In this document: positions 35,522-45,407 of the stretch, piece by piece
How the letters are laid out: each line of letters begins with the position of its first letter
Numbering within the stretch: position 1 is the stretch's first letter
Assembly (NCBI GenBank): GCA_050789445.1
Contig: JAILXR010000001.1
Coordinates: 2,294,001-2,358,000 of the forward strand
DNA from: JAWSVE01 sp050789445
Lineage (GTDB): Bacteria; Pseudomonadota; Gammaproteobacteria; Pseudomonadales; Cellvibrionaceae
Length of the DNA: 64,000 nucleotides
Direction of reading: 5' to 3'
Program-made: the position numbers and the translations under genes
The notes under the pieces: model-generated
Seen by the model: the letters and a program-made list of their open reading frames with translations, nothing else
The model's database searches: none
Told to the model about the DNA's origin: nothing

Positions 35522-37072
35522 ATGACACACGAAGATACTTTACCTCTCCCGCATCGCGGTGATCATTTCTTTGGACACCCTAAAGGGCTCTACGTATGTT
35601 TTTTTACCGAAATGTGGGAACGCTTTTCTTTTTACGGAATGAAATATTTATTACTGCTTTATTTGACTAAATATCATTTATTTACTGATGGAGAAGGCCT
35701 CGACGTTCTCGGCGGCTATGCCGGTTTAGTCTATGCCATGCCAGTTGTTGGGGGGTTGCTTGCTGACCGCTACTTAGGGATGTCGAAGTCAGTTGTTTTT
35801 GGTGGTTTATTATTATGCCTAGGACATTTGGGCATGGCATGGGAAGGACATGCTGCTTACATGGAAAATGGTCAGCGCATTCAAGATTCTCAAGCGTTAC
35901 AAGTTTTCTATTTTTCATTAGCGTTAATCATCGTTGGTGTTGGTTTTCTAAAACCAAATATTTCTACAATTGTCGGCAAGCTTTATGAAGCCGATGACCC
36001 AAGACGTGATTCAGGCTTTACCATTTTTTATATGGGGATCAATCTCGGTTCATTTATCGCAACACTTTTATGCGGTTATTTAGGTGAAACCTACGGCTGG
36101 AAATATGGCTTTGGTACCGCCGGTATTGGCATGCTAATCGGCTTAGCAACCTTTCTTTATGGAAAAAAATATTTACATGGGCTTGCAGAACCATCCAATC
36201 CAGAATTATTAAAAACACCTTTGTTTTCATTCTTTAATCGGGAACATTTAATCTACCTGAGTTCAATCGGATTTTTGTTTGTTATATGGACAATGCTGAA
36301 ACACATTCATTGGGTAGAATACTCACTTAATGGTTTGGCTGCGTTTACTTTAGCCGCTCTAATCGTTTTTATTATTTCAAAGTGTTCGCCCGAAGAACGC
36401 GGGAAAATGATTGTTCTAATGGTGTTGATTTTATTCTCTGTTGTCTTTTGGGCTCTATTCGAACAATCGTCAGCCTCGATGACTTTATTTGCAGACCGCG
36501 TCGTTGATAGAGAATTGTTTGGCATTACATTTACGGCATCGCAATTTGGTTCTTTGAATGCATTTTTTATTTTCACTACGGCTCCCTTTTTCTCCATCCT
36601 TTGGGTATGGCTCGCCAAAAGAAATATGGAACCCAGCACACCGGTTAAATTTGCACTAGGTATTATTCAAGTGGGTTTAGGTTTTGGCGCACTCGTCTAC
36701 GGCGCTTCTCTTACTGACGCAGAAGGCATTAGTAAAGTTGCTGCTGTTTGGTTGATTCTGGCTTATTTTCTCCATACAACAGGCGAATTATGTTTGTCGC
36801 CTATTGGCTTATCAGCTGTTACGAAACTATCTGTACCTAGAATCGTTGGCGTTATGATGGGAACTTGGTTTTTAGCAACCGCTTACGCTGAATTTGTAGC
36901 GGCCCAATTATCAAAGCTTGCATCTGTCGATACGCATGAGGGCAAGATTCTCGATGTTGCGGAAGCAGTCACCACCTACAGCGACTTCTTTACATCTATG
37001 CTTTACATCGGAGTGGGGGTCGGTCTTGTTTTATTATTCATTAGCCCCTTACTAAAACGCGGACTCAAATAA
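35522..37072 (+). CDS. POT/PTR-family proton-coupled di/tripeptide transporter
   Basis: 516 residues with about 12-14 membrane helices. FFTEMWERFSFYGM holds the ExxER motif of the POT family. A later LCLSPIGLSAVTKL segment is also conserved. It imports small peptides with protons. No regulator is adjacent except the convergent LysR gene, which I suspect controls the carboxylase instead. Confidence 0.92.
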   Translation: MTHEDTLPLPHRGDHFFGHPKGLYVCFFTEMWERFSFYGMKYLLLLYLTKYHLFTDGEGLDVLGGYAGLVYAMPVVGGLLADRYLGMSKSVVFGGLLLCLGHLGMAWEGHAAYMENGQRIQDSQALQVFYFSLALIIVGVGFLKPNISTIVGKLYEADDPRRDSGFTIFYMGINLGSFIATLLCGYLGETYGWKYGFGTAGIGMLIGLATFLYGKKYLHGLAEPSNPELLKTPLFSFFNREHLIYLSSIGFLFVIWTMLKHIHWVEYSLNGLAAFTLAALIVFIISKCSPEERGKMIVLMVLILFSVVFWALFEQSSASMTLFADRVVDRELFGITFTASQFGSLNAFFIFTTAPFFSILWVWLAKRNMEPSTPVKFALGIIQVGLGFGALVYGASLTDAEGISKVAAVWLILAYFLHTTGELCLSPIGLSAVTKLSVPRIVGVMMGTWFLATAYAEFVAAQLSKLASVDTHEGKILDVAEAVTTYSDFFTSMLYIGVGVGLVLLFISPLLKRGLK

Positions 37073-37159
37073 GTTAAGCGCCCTAGAAGAAAATGTAAAT
37101 CAAACGCTTTTTGTTTTATGTTTAGGGCGTATTAAAATCCTACCTGTTCCATGAAGATT

Positions 37160-38116
37160 TTATTGACTGGGAACCGCTTTCACAGGTGAAAGCGGGAATG
37201 GATATTCCATTTCCTGCTTATCAATATGTTGGGCGAAGTAATCCAAAAATCTCGATATCTTTGGCGCTAATTGATAACGACTAGAATAGAGTCCATACGC
37301 TTTTGTAGGCTCTATCGCCACTTCGGGCAGCAGCCTTAACAAACTTCCATTTTGTAGATCCGCTCGACAATGAGCTTCAGACAACAACGCGATCCCCAAA
37401 CCTTCTTTAGCCATTTGCTTGATCGCCGCTGAGCTATTTGCCCAAGCTCTCGGTTTGAAATTCACTAATCGCCTTTCTGATCCAACGCCTATTGGCCAAA
37501 TAGGTGTCGATTTTGAACTTCCTAACATCAGTCCAGAATGATTCGCTAAGTCGTTCACGTTTCTCGGATGACCATGTATTTTGACATAATTAGGGCTGGC
37601 AACGAGGACCAATGAACGCTCAAACAGCAGTCGAGCCACTAAATCTGAGCTTGCTAATGGACCAAACATCACTGCGATATCACAATTTTGGCCAATTAAA
37701 TCGATTCCACCATCGGCAAATTTAACTTCCAGATCGACTTTAGGATGAAGCTTCAAAAAACCTGCACACAATGAAGCCATAAGCTCTTGATTAAACGAAA
37801 TCGGTAACATCACTTTCAAATTTCCAGAGACATCCTCTCTTGCGTTTTCAATCGTGGCATGGACAGACTGAACCTCACGGAGCATATTCTGGCAGTTCTG
37901 GTACACCTCTTTACCCACTTGAGTAAGTCTAAGTTGGCGAGTATTACGCTGTAAAAGACGCACCCCAAGAGCCTCTTCCATCAGGGAAATCTTACGACTT
38001 ATCGTGGATTTTGGAACACCGATATCTCTCGCTGCTTGAGAATAACTCTCAACTTCGACAACTTTTGCGAATAACGCCATAGCATTTAGATCGATCATGG
38101 GACTGATTTGCCTCAT
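37160..38116 (-). CDS. LysR-family regulator, divergent from the single-chain carboxylase
   Basis: 318 residues: helix-turn-helix around 13-44 (VESYSQAARDIGVPKSTISRKI) and an effector domain. AfeR/DsdC-like features are absent; it resembles the broad CrgA/YhjC group. The start is either this ATG or Met7 (38098). It is divergent from the 4.6-kb carboxylase gene across 296 bases that contain a perfect operator-like repeat, so it is the best candidate regulator of that gene. Confidence 0.9.
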   Translation of the reverse strand: MRQISPMIDLNAMALFAKVVEVESYSQAARDIGVPKSTISRKISLMEEALGVRLLQRNTRQLRLTQVGKEVYQNCQNMLREVQSVHATIENAREDVSGNLKVMLPISFNQELMASLCAGFLKLHPKVDLEVKFADGGIDLIGQNCDIAVMFGPLASSDLVARLLFERSLVLVASPNYVKIHGHPRNVNDLANHSGLMLGSSKSTPIWPIGVGSERRLVNFKPRAWANSSAAIKQMAKEGLGIALLSEAHCRADLQNGSLLRLLPEVAIEPTKAYGLYSSRYQLAPKISRFLDYFAQHIDKQEMEYPFPLSPVKAVPSQ

Positions 38117-38186
38117 GTTTAACGGAAAAAGTGAATTCTTTATGGACTCTCGTCCAGATAAACAATATTAGGCAATAATATCACCT

Positions 38187-38208
38187 ATTGTTCCATTTTT
38201 GGAACAAT
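38187..38208. promoter_or_regulatory. Perfect 9-bp inverted repeat with LysR-type T-N11-A
   Basis: ATTGTTCCA, TTTT, TGGAACAAT: a perfect dyad between the divergent LysR and carboxylase genes, 79-100 bases upstream of the LysR start. It contains T-N11-A (T at 38192, A at 38204), as LysR sites do. A TetR-type site is also possible by shape. Confidence 0.6.
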
Positions 38209-38412
38209 GCGTTCAAGTTTAAGCGGTACCACAGCGGGTCAATATAAGGATAATACTCACCCACAAGTCATATTGGGTATACTGGCTATAGATTCTTATA
38301 TTTGGTCACCCAGAAATAAAAACTATAAGCGGTACAACAATATATAAAACCTAAATTGATCAAAGTATCCGATCAAAACAATAGACCAAAAACAATCTTG
38401 AGATAAGTATTT

Positions 38413-41400
38413 ATGAGCGGAAATTCTTCTTCTGATTCGCACGCGAACGTCGACACTCTATTCATTCAGGCTGAGCATCTAGCATCTGATTTCTCATTGT
38501 TCCCCGAACATTCTCCAATCTCGTCTAGCAAACGAAAGAAAGAACAACACCTACCGGGGCTTATTGAAGACAGGCGCGTAAAGACCCGCTTGAAACAACT
38601 CAACAAACTAGACGTCGATAGCTACATTGCAGAAGTTGTCACACCCGCTCAACACAGCAAACGCCCTAGCGCGAAAGAAATTATCTCTCGCTTAAATGGC
38701 AAAATTATTAACAGCCAAGAGAAGGGCGCATTTTACAGTGCGGAAATTGAAATCCCTTTTTCTAATGGCGTTCGCAGAATTGGCATCATCGCACAGGAAC
38801 GCTCATCATCAAACGGCGCTTGGATGCCAGAACATCATTTACTAGGCAGTGAAACAATACGGCGCTTTTCTGAAATGTCGTTACCTATTGTTTACTTTAT
38901 TGATACACCTGGAGCCGATGCTGGCGAGATCGCTAACAGCAATAACCAAGCTCATAGCATCTCTCGTATGATTACAGAAAGTACTGCAGCTGACGTTCCG
39001 ACTGTTGGCATTGTAATTGGCGTTGGTTATTCCGGCGGTGCGATTCCATTAGCGGCAGCCAATTTATTATTGTCGGTTAGAGACGGTATTTTTAATACTA
39101 TCCAACCACAAGGCCTACAAAGTATTGCTCGGAAATTTAATTTATCTTGGCAGGAGTGCGCGAAAGGTGTTGGCGTTTCGCCCGAAGAATTATTATCCCA
39201 GGGTTGTATCGACGGCATTATCGATTACTCTCCAATTGATATCGATGAAAGGCAGCACAATTTACAAAGAGCTATTGTATCCAGTATTGAAGCTGTAGAA
39301 ACAGCAGCCCAAGAATTTGTTCCACAAACGCCGGACTTATTTGAGCACTATCAAAGAAACCTTGATCGCTATTTACACCCTACTGAATACCAGCAAGCCC
39401 TAGAAAAAAATTCTCGTATTAATTTAGTGCGTTCGCCAACAACACAACCAAATATTTTCGGGTTGTGTTACCGCTATATGCGTTATTTATTATTACGCGG
39501 CCGGATCCACTCTATTTCCGCTGCTGAGTATGGCCGACTTTCTAAGTTAACATTGCCGGAAGGTGACCTTCAAAGCCGTCTACTACACGAGCAATCGAAA
39601 TTATTTACATCATGGTTAGAAAATCCCGACAAGCTTGTATACGACGATGTTCTCGCGAAAGCATGGAAAACCTTTATTTCGAAACGCGATGACATGGGTT
39701 CAGAAAGAAACACTGTCACACGATTCCTACTTGGTGAACCCAAAGATAATTACGAAAAGGCGAAACAAAATTTATTATTCAACTTGAGTTTTTCTTTATA
39801 CAACCGCTGGAAAGTTAGCGCACCACATAACTTTAATGAGCTCATAAAATTACTCAGTGACGAAAAGGGCACACCTTCAACCGACTCATGGCCGGCACTC
39901 AGCGACATGACTGTCATTGACGCCATTTTACATTCAGAATTACGAGAAGACTTTAAAGACCAATGTGAAAACGTTTTAATCTTTGATGTTCTCTACAACA
40001 ATGTTGTCACCAATTTACCTCACATTGCTAAAGAAGCAATGGACACTAAAGCCCTATCGAAAAAATCGGTGGGGAAACTGTTAGACAGTTCATTAGAGAC
40101 AGCACTTGCCACCAGTTCATCTTCAACTGATTCAAAAGAAAGCAAACAACAATTTGAACAATGGCTACGCTTTTTAGTCGCACAGAGAAATCGTGGTGAG
40201 CTATTAGTCAAAGTAGAGGAATGGAAAGGGATCGGATTTCCTCAAATGAATGACAGCCTGTTTGTTATTCTCACCTATTTCTTTGAAAGTTTATTACCTG
40301 AATATTACGCCAGTGAAAACGGAGGCATATTCAAAGGCGCTATCAACCCTGCGCGTATTGGCCGACGAAAAGATTTTTGGAACCGCTTAATCATGGGTTA
40401 TCGAGATCTTTTAATTCAGCGTTTATTACTAGACATAAAGAAAACCACAAAGCTATCACCAGACCATATTATCAATCACTTTTTTACTAGCTTTGTAGAA
40501 CTCGATGCCGATAAAGCTAGCTCTAATCCTGTGAACTTCCCTGGATTTCGACAAGCAATTGAAAGTGCCATTGAAAAAAATATGCGGCCCAGTGGCTTAG
40601 TCACCGGCTTAGCAGAATTTAAAAAAGGTAAGACTCGTAAACCTGTTGGAATCGCAGTGTCGAATGTCGCTTTTCAGGCTGGTGCATTTGATATGGCCAG
40701 CGCCGAAAAATTCTGTCACTTATTAGTTGAATGCGCGAAAAAACAATTACCTGTTATTTGTTTTATCAGTTCAGGCGGGATGCAAACAAAAGAAGGGGCT
40801 GCTTCTTTATTTTCAATGGCAGCAGTAAACGACCGCTTAACGCGCTTTGTTGTCGATAACGATTTGCCTGTAGTGATTTTTGGTTACGGTGACTGTACCG
40901 GAGGAGCGCAAGCAAGTTTTGTGACCCACCCGCTAGTGCAAACGTATTATTTTTCAGGCTGCAACATGCCATTCGCAGGCCAAATGGTTGTACCTTCCTA
41001 TCTGCCATCAACGTCAACGCTATCAAATTATTTATCAACTAATCCTGATTCAATGGATGGTCTAGTCACGCATCCTTTTGCTCCTGAACTAGATGAAAAA
41101 TTAAGAGAGATCGATCAAAATATTCCTCTGCCCACCTTAACCGTAGAAGAAATTGTTGATAATACATTTAGTAAAGCTCTCCCAACCCAACTAGAAGCAG
41201 ACACTGATTTATTATCGGATCCTCGCGGTCTAATGACTAACGTACAAAAGGTGTTAATTCATGCGCGTGGATGTACAGCTGTTAAACTAATCCGAAAAGC
41301 GCATGAAAGTAACTTACAAGTTGTACTTGTTGCTTCTGATCCTGACATGGCAGCTGTACCTGCATTAATGCTAAAAGATAACGATCGTCTTGTTTGTTTA

Positions 41401-42987
41401 GGCGGTAACTCTTCTGACGAAAGTTATTTAAATGCGCACTCAATATTAAAAGTTGCTGAATACGAAAGAGTGAATGCCTTGCATCCCGGAATTGGTTTTT
41501 TATCTGAAAGCCCTCAGTTCGCAAACCTATGTGTGAATCACGGTATTAACTTTGTTGGCCCTAGTGCTTACAGTATGATGACAATGGGCAACAAATCTAA
41601 TGCAATTCAAACTGTTCAAGCAAGCAATGTCCCTGTTGTACCAGGAAGTCACGGTATTTTGATCAGTGCAGAACAAGCTGCTGATATTGCCGATAGCATT
41701 GGCTATCCCGTTTTATTAAAAGCAGTTCACGGTGGTGGCGGAAAAGGCATTCAAGTCGTTCGTAATCCTGCTGACATGTTTAAATTTTATGACATGATCA
41801 GCACAGAAGCACGATCTGCATTTGGTAACGGTGATTTATATTTAGAAAAATTTGTCACCTCTATGCGCCACATCGAAGTGCAATTACTTCGCGACAAACA
41901 TGGTAATAGCCGTGTGCTTGGTTTACGTGATTGCTCTGTACAACGTAACAACCAAAAAGTCGTGGAAGAATCGGGATCAACCATGCTTCCCGACGAATTA
42001 AAATCAAAAGTTTTTCAATACACGCTCGCCATCGCTGACAAAGTAGATTACATGGGTGCGGGTACCGTAGAATTTATTTACGATCTAGATTCGGATGCCG
42101 TTTATTTCATGGAGATGAATACTCGCTTGCAAGTTGAGCATCCAGTGACTGAAGCCACGTCTGGTATTGATATTGTTAAAGCACAGTACGATATTGCCAG
42201 CGGTGGAAGTATTGAATCATTTCAACCTGAAGAAAAAGGTTACGCTATCGAAGTTCGTGTAACTGCAGAAAAAATTATTGTTGATAGCGAAGGGGTTATG
42301 CAACTTACCCCTAATCCAGGAAAGATTATTAATTGCGTAATGCCTGAGCGAGACGACATTGAATTAATTTCTATCGCTGCAACCGGTATAGAAATTTCTC
42401 CGTTTTACGATAGTTTAATCGCACAAATTATTTGCCGCGGAGATGATCGCAATGATGTCATTGACAAGTTATATGGGTATCTAGATTCAGTTATTATCGA
42501 AGGTATCCCCACAAATATTGCATTACTAAAACGTATCCTTAAAGATAAAACTTTCCAAGATGGAAAATACGACACTAATTACTTACCAGCCTTTATGGCA
42601 ACGTTGGATGCGGATGAGATCATTAAAGAAATTGAAACCGCCGCAAGTGCCGATGGTGCCGCAGCGCTCAATACTGATTCGATTCGCGTTGATGATAGCC
42701 ATGAGCTAAAAGTGTTTGCTCAGTCTTCAGGTATATTCTATACCGCCTCGTCTCCAGCTGATCCAGAGTTTGTTGAAGCGGGAGATATTGTTAGCACAGA
42801 AGATACTCTTGGCCTGATGGAAGCGATGAAAATGTTTAGCCAAGTTAATCTTGCTCAATACAACAGAGCGGATGCAGAGCTCTACCCTTCTGACAAGCGT
42901 TACAAAATCGAGCACATAAATTCGGCTAACGGACAACAGGTCACAAGTGGCGATTTACTCTTTATTGTGAGCGCAGTTGAAGACTAA
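38413..42987 (+). CDS. Single-chain biotin-dependent acyl/acetyl-CoA carboxylase (CT-alpha, CT-beta, BC, BCCP)
   Basis: 1524 residues. An AccA-like half carries IDTPGAD (about 164-170) and GYSGGA (about 203). A helical linker follows. An AccD-like half has SSGGMQTKEGA (about 785) and DCTGGAQASF (about 826). A biotin carboxylase covers about 940-1400, with GGGGKG (about 1107) and EMNTRLQVEHP (about 1234). The C-terminal biotinyl domain has EAMKM, with the biotin lysine near 1473. It should make malonyl-CoA or a longer 2-carboxyacyl-CoA in one polypeptide. The order differs from eukaryotic ACC (BC first) and from separate AccABCD. It has no AccD zinc ribbon. Substrate chain length is unknown. 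Confidence 0.9.
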   Translation: MSGNSSSDSHANVDTLFIQAEHLASDFSLFPEHSPISSSKRKKEQHLPGLIEDRRVKTRLKQLNKLDVDSYIAEVVTPAQHSKRPSAKEIISRLNGKIINSQEKGAFYSAEIEIPFSNGVRRIGIIAQERSSSNGAWMPEHHLLGSETIRRFSEMSLPIVYFIDTPGADAGEIANSNNQAHSISRMITESTAADVPTVGIVIGVGYSGGAIPLAAANLLLSVRDGIFNTIQPQGLQSIARKFNLSWQECAKGVGVSPEELLSQGCIDGIIDYSPIDIDERQHNLQRAIVSSIEAVETAAQEFVPQTPDLFEHYQRNLDRYLHPTEYQQALEKNSRINLVRSPTTQPNIFGLCYRYMRYLLLRGRIHSISAAEYGRLSKLTLPEGDLQSRLLHEQSKLFTSWLENPDKLVYDDVLAKAWKTFISKRDDMGSERNTVTRFLLGEPKDNYEKAKQNLLFNLSFSLYNRWKVSAPHNFNELIKLLSDEKGTPSTDSWPALSDMTVIDAILHSELREDFKDQCENVLIFDVLYNNVVTNLPHIAKEAMDTKALSKKSVGKLLDSSLETALATSSSSTDSKESKQQFEQWLRFLVAQRNRGELLVKVEEWKGIGFPQMNDSLFVILTYFFESLLPEYYASENGGIFKGAINPARIGRRKDFWNRLIMGYRDLLIQRLLLDIKKTTKLSPDHIINHFFTSFVELDADKASSNPVNFPGFRQAIESAIEKNMRPSGLVTGLAEFKKGKTRKPVGIAVSNVAFQAGAFDMASAEKFCHLLVECAKKQLPVICFISSGGMQTKEGAASLFSMAAVNDRLTRFVVDNDLPVVIFGYGDCTGGAQASFVTHPLVQTYYFSGCNMPFAGQMVVPSYLPSTSTLSNYLSTNPDSMDGLVTHPFAPELDEKLREIDQNIPLPTLTVEEIVDNTFSKALPTQLEADTDLLSDPRGLMTNVQKVLIHARGCTAVKLIRKAHESNLQVVLVASDPDMAAVPALMLKDNDRLVCLGGNSSDESYLNAHSILKVAEYERVNALHPGIGFLSESPQFANLCVNHGINFVGPSAYSMMTMGNKSNAIQTVQASNVPVVPGSHGILISAEQAADIADSIGYPVLLKAVHGGGGKGIQVVRNPADMFKFYDMISTEARSAFGNGDLYLEKFVTSMRHIEVQLLRDKHGNSRVLGLRDCSVQRNNQKVVEESGSTMLPDELKSKVFQYTLAIADKVDYMGAGTVEFIYDLDSDAVYFMEMNTRLQVEHPVTEATSGIDIVKAQYDIASGGSIESFQPEEKGYAIEVRVTAEKIIVDSEGVMQLTPNPGKIINCVMPERDDIELISIAATGIEISPFYDSLIAQIICRGDDRNDVIDKLYGYLDSVIIEGIPTNIALLKRILKDKTFQDGKYDTNYLPAFMATLDADEIIKEIETAASADGAAALNTDSIRVDDSHELKVFAQSSGIFYTASSPADPEFVEAGDIVSTEDTLGLMEAMKMFSQVNLAQYNRADAELYPSDKRYKIEHINSANGQQVTSGDLLFIVSAVED

Positions 42988-43019
42988 GCAATTATAAAAT
43001 TCGATAAAGGTATTAAAAT

Positions 43020-43060
43020 AATCAAATGTAATTGCTGTCGCTTCGTGATTGCATTTGATT
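43020..43060. terminator. Long hairpin after the carboxylase gene, terminator-like
   Basis: AATCAAATGTAAT pairs with ATTGCATTTGATT (one G-U or mismatch) around a 15-base loop. A T-run begins only about 15 bases later (43075-43082), so it is an imperfect terminator candidate, or a site of RNA processing. Confidence 0.4.
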
Positions 43061-43158
43061 ATTCAATCAAATCTATTTTTTTCAAACCTGAAACCTTTTA
43101 ATCATTCCTCAAGCTTTCAATTTTTACTTCGCTGTTATCTACCTCTTCTTTCAAATTT

Positions 43159-43986
43159 TCAATTAGAGACGGCATAATAAAAACGGCCCAGCCATTCATG
43201 TAATGCAACTCGACTTGTTTGCAGCGCTGCCGATTTCGGTATCAAGCCAACTATAAAATTAGGCGCGTCATCAATAGAAAGAAAACCCATAGGTGCTGGG
43301 ATAATACTGATATCTTTTCCTAAAAACTCAATTTCTTTTTCAAAAGAACTAACCGCTCTGGGCATATGATTCGCATGAGTCACAAGAATAATAGAATCGA
43401 TATTAGTGTCACGGAGTATATACACGCTATTTCTGGCATTATCTGCCGTTGTTTTAGATGCATTCTCTTTCCACTTAACAGTAACACCAAAATTGTTTTC
43501 TAATACTTCCTGCATTAGCTGCGATTCAGAAACAGATTCTTCAGTGAATCTTGCAAACACACTGCCTCCTGCTGTTAATACAGGCAACCCTAACTCCTTC
43601 GACAGCATTGCCGTATAACGTAATCGATTTAAAGACATTACTGAAACGGTATCTTTTCCGCCATATTCAGGGGCAGACCTATAACGCCCCCCACCCAAAA
43701 CAACAATAGCCGTCCGTTTTTGAGCTTCTATTTTATTAGCGTTTTTATCCTGGTAAGATTTCTTTAACTCTTCCATGTTTAACGGTTTATATTTATTTTC
43801 TAACGTCGCCATCAGCGCTTGGCTAAAGAGTGGCGCAGACAATGCCCACAGCAAAACAATTGAAAATACAACCAACCCTTTACCCAGTTTTTTATGGTAT
43901 CGCCAGACAACAAGACCCAATATGATTAGCAATATATTTAGCATTGGCGGTAAAACAAGTGCTTTGAGTACAGCTCGCAAGATCAT
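43159..43986 (-). CDS. YdcF/ElyC-family DUF218 membrane protein
   Basis: 275 residues: two N-terminal membrane helices, then a DUF218 domain with IVVLGGGRY, ENASKTTADNA and VTHANHMPRA. E. coli ElyC supports peptidoglycan and lipid II or undecaprenyl phosphate homeostasis, and this length fits. Its separate role here is not shown by neighbours. Confidence 0.85.
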   Translation of the reverse strand: MILRAVLKALVLPPMLNILLIILGLVVWRYHKKLGKGLVVFSIVLLWALSAPLFSQALMATLENKYKPLNMEELKKSYQDKNANKIEAQKRTAIVVLGGGRYRSAPEYGGKDTVSVMSLNRLRYTAMLSKELGLPVLTAGGSVFARFTEESVSESQLMQEVLENNFGVTVKWKENASKTTADNARNSVYILRDTNIDSIILVTHANHMPRAVSSFEKEIEFLGKDISIIPAPMGFLSIDDAPNFIVGLIPKSAALQTSRVALHEWLGRFYYAVSN

Positions 43987-44007
43987 AAGAAAAATCTTAA
44001 ATAAAAT

Positions 44008-44451
44008 TTATGGGCTGGTAATTTTTTTGGCAGAAAGTCTTAAAATCTCATTCCAATACTTAGTAGAGACAGGCATGACAGACAATCTTGATTGCTTTAC
44101 CAATAGAAATTCATCAAATAAACATTCTGACTTTATTTCTTTTAATGTTACAGGCGCTGGCAAGCATTGTTTAGATAACTTCTTTTCTGCACTAACGGTA
44201 ACAGCAACGAACCTGCTTGCCTCATCGGTAGGATCGATAAAGCTTTCACGAATTATTTTTACAATTCCAATAACACAAGGATTTTTACCGGAATGATAGA
44301 AAAAAGCTAAATCACCTTTCTTCATTTCTTTTAAAAAATTAGCAGCTTGGTGATTCCTAACCCCATCCCAAACTTCTCCTCTCTTACCTTGATTTAATTG
44401 ATCACACCAAGACCAAGTATCGGGTTCAGACTTTAACAACCAATGTTTCAT
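44008..44451 (-). CDS. EVE-domain protein
   Basis: 147 residues, HWLLKSEPDTWSW at the N-terminus and GVRNHQAANFLKEM, the signature of EVE domains (PUA-like, related to thymocyte nuclear protein 1 and to modified-base binders). It may recognise a modified nucleotide in DNA or RNA. No restriction or defence gene is beside it, so a housekeeping role is likelier. Confidence 0.9.
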   Translation of the reverse strand: MKHWLLKSEPDTWSWCDQLNQGKRGEVWDGVRNHQAANFLKEMKKGDLAFFYHSGKNPCVIGIVKIIRESFIDPTDEASRFVAVTVSAEKKLSKQCLPAPVTLKEIKSECLFDEFLLVKQSRLSVMPVSTKYWNEILRLSAKKITSP

Positions 44452-44492
44452 TGCAATCCTTTCTCAGAAATAATTATCCTCTTAACTTACAA

Positions 44493-45335
44493 CTAGCTAA
44501 CCCAACTTTCTATTTTTAATTTTAGTTCTTCAAGCAATTGATTTTTCTCAGGTTCGTTTAGTACTTCGTGATAACTATTTGGATACATTGTTAATTTTTT
44601 ATCTTGAGAGCCCAACCAAGAATATAAATCTTTTGCCCCTTCAGGATTAATCAATTTATCTTTTCCAGCTTGAACAACAAGAATGGGCAATGTGATATTT
44701 TCAGCAAGAGATTTAAGATTGCCCATCGCCTTAGCCATATTAACTGCTAAGCCATAAGTCATCTTCCCCGAATACACTAGCGGATCATTTTCATAAGCTT
44801 CGACAACTATCGGGTCTCGGCTCACACCCGCCGAACTTAATTGCACAAAGCCTGATTTAGGGAAAAAAATACTTTTAAATAAAATAATGATTTTCTGAAA
44901 TCCGGATGGACGACCGACGCCATATACCGCAGGAGAAGATAAAATTGCAGCTGACACATTCGTTTGATATTTTGATAAGTACACAGTTGCTATCAATCCA
45001 CCCATACTATGCCCCAACAAAATAATGGGTGAGCTAGGGTTATTTTTTTTAACATCAAGAATCAATAGGTTTAGCGGTTCGATAAAATCATCCATCGATT
45101 TAATAAAACAGCGCTCTCCCTCACTCTTTCCATGACCAACATGATCAATTGCGACCACACCATAATTTAGTGGCAAAAAATAATTCACCAAGTTCATATA
45201 CCGACCAGAGTGTTCTGCAAGACCATGCGCTACAACGATAATGCCTTTTAGATTCTCTTTCTCATCAGGCATCCAAGATTGCGCATAAAGAATATGCGAG
45301 CGAGGACCAAGTATACGAGTTTCCAAATGAATCAT
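44493..45335 (-). CDS. Alpha/beta hydrolase, monoacylglycerol-lipase-like
   Basis: 280 residues with the nucleophile elbow GHSMGG (serine near 111), an oxyanion HGLAEHSGRY segment and a C-terminal HEVLNEPEK catalytic histidine. It resembles monoacylglycerol lipases and lysophospholipases. It probably hydrolyses monoglycerides or similar esters. Confidence 0.88.
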   Translation of the reverse strand: MIHLETRILGPRSHILYAQSWMPDEKENLKGIIVVAHGLAEHSGRYMNLVNYFLPLNYGVVAIDHVGHGKSEGERCFIKSMDDFIEPLNLLILDVKKNNPSSPIILLGHSMGGLIATVYLSKYQTNVSAAILSSPAVYGVGRPSGFQKIIILFKSIFFPKSGFVQLSSAGVSRDPIVVEAYENDPLVYSGKMTYGLAVNMAKAMGNLKSLAENITLPILVVQAGKDKLINPEGAKDLYSWLGSQDKKLTMYPNSYHEVLNEPEKNQLLEELKLKIESWVS

Positions 45336-45407
45336 GATGACATCTCTGTATGATTTTTTTATTTGCGATTTGCTTTATTTAACTTTTTAGCATCACAGTA
45401 TCAAAAA

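Noticed and set aside
37079..37129. Inverted repeat CGCCCTA/TAGGGCG after the peptide transporter gene
   Set aside because: Only 7 bp with a 37-base loop and no following T-run; not a convincing terminator.
44008..44451. EVE-domain gene as part of a modified-base restriction or defence system
   Set aside because: No nuclease, methyltransferase or helicase of a defence type is adjacent; it sits among housekeeping genes.
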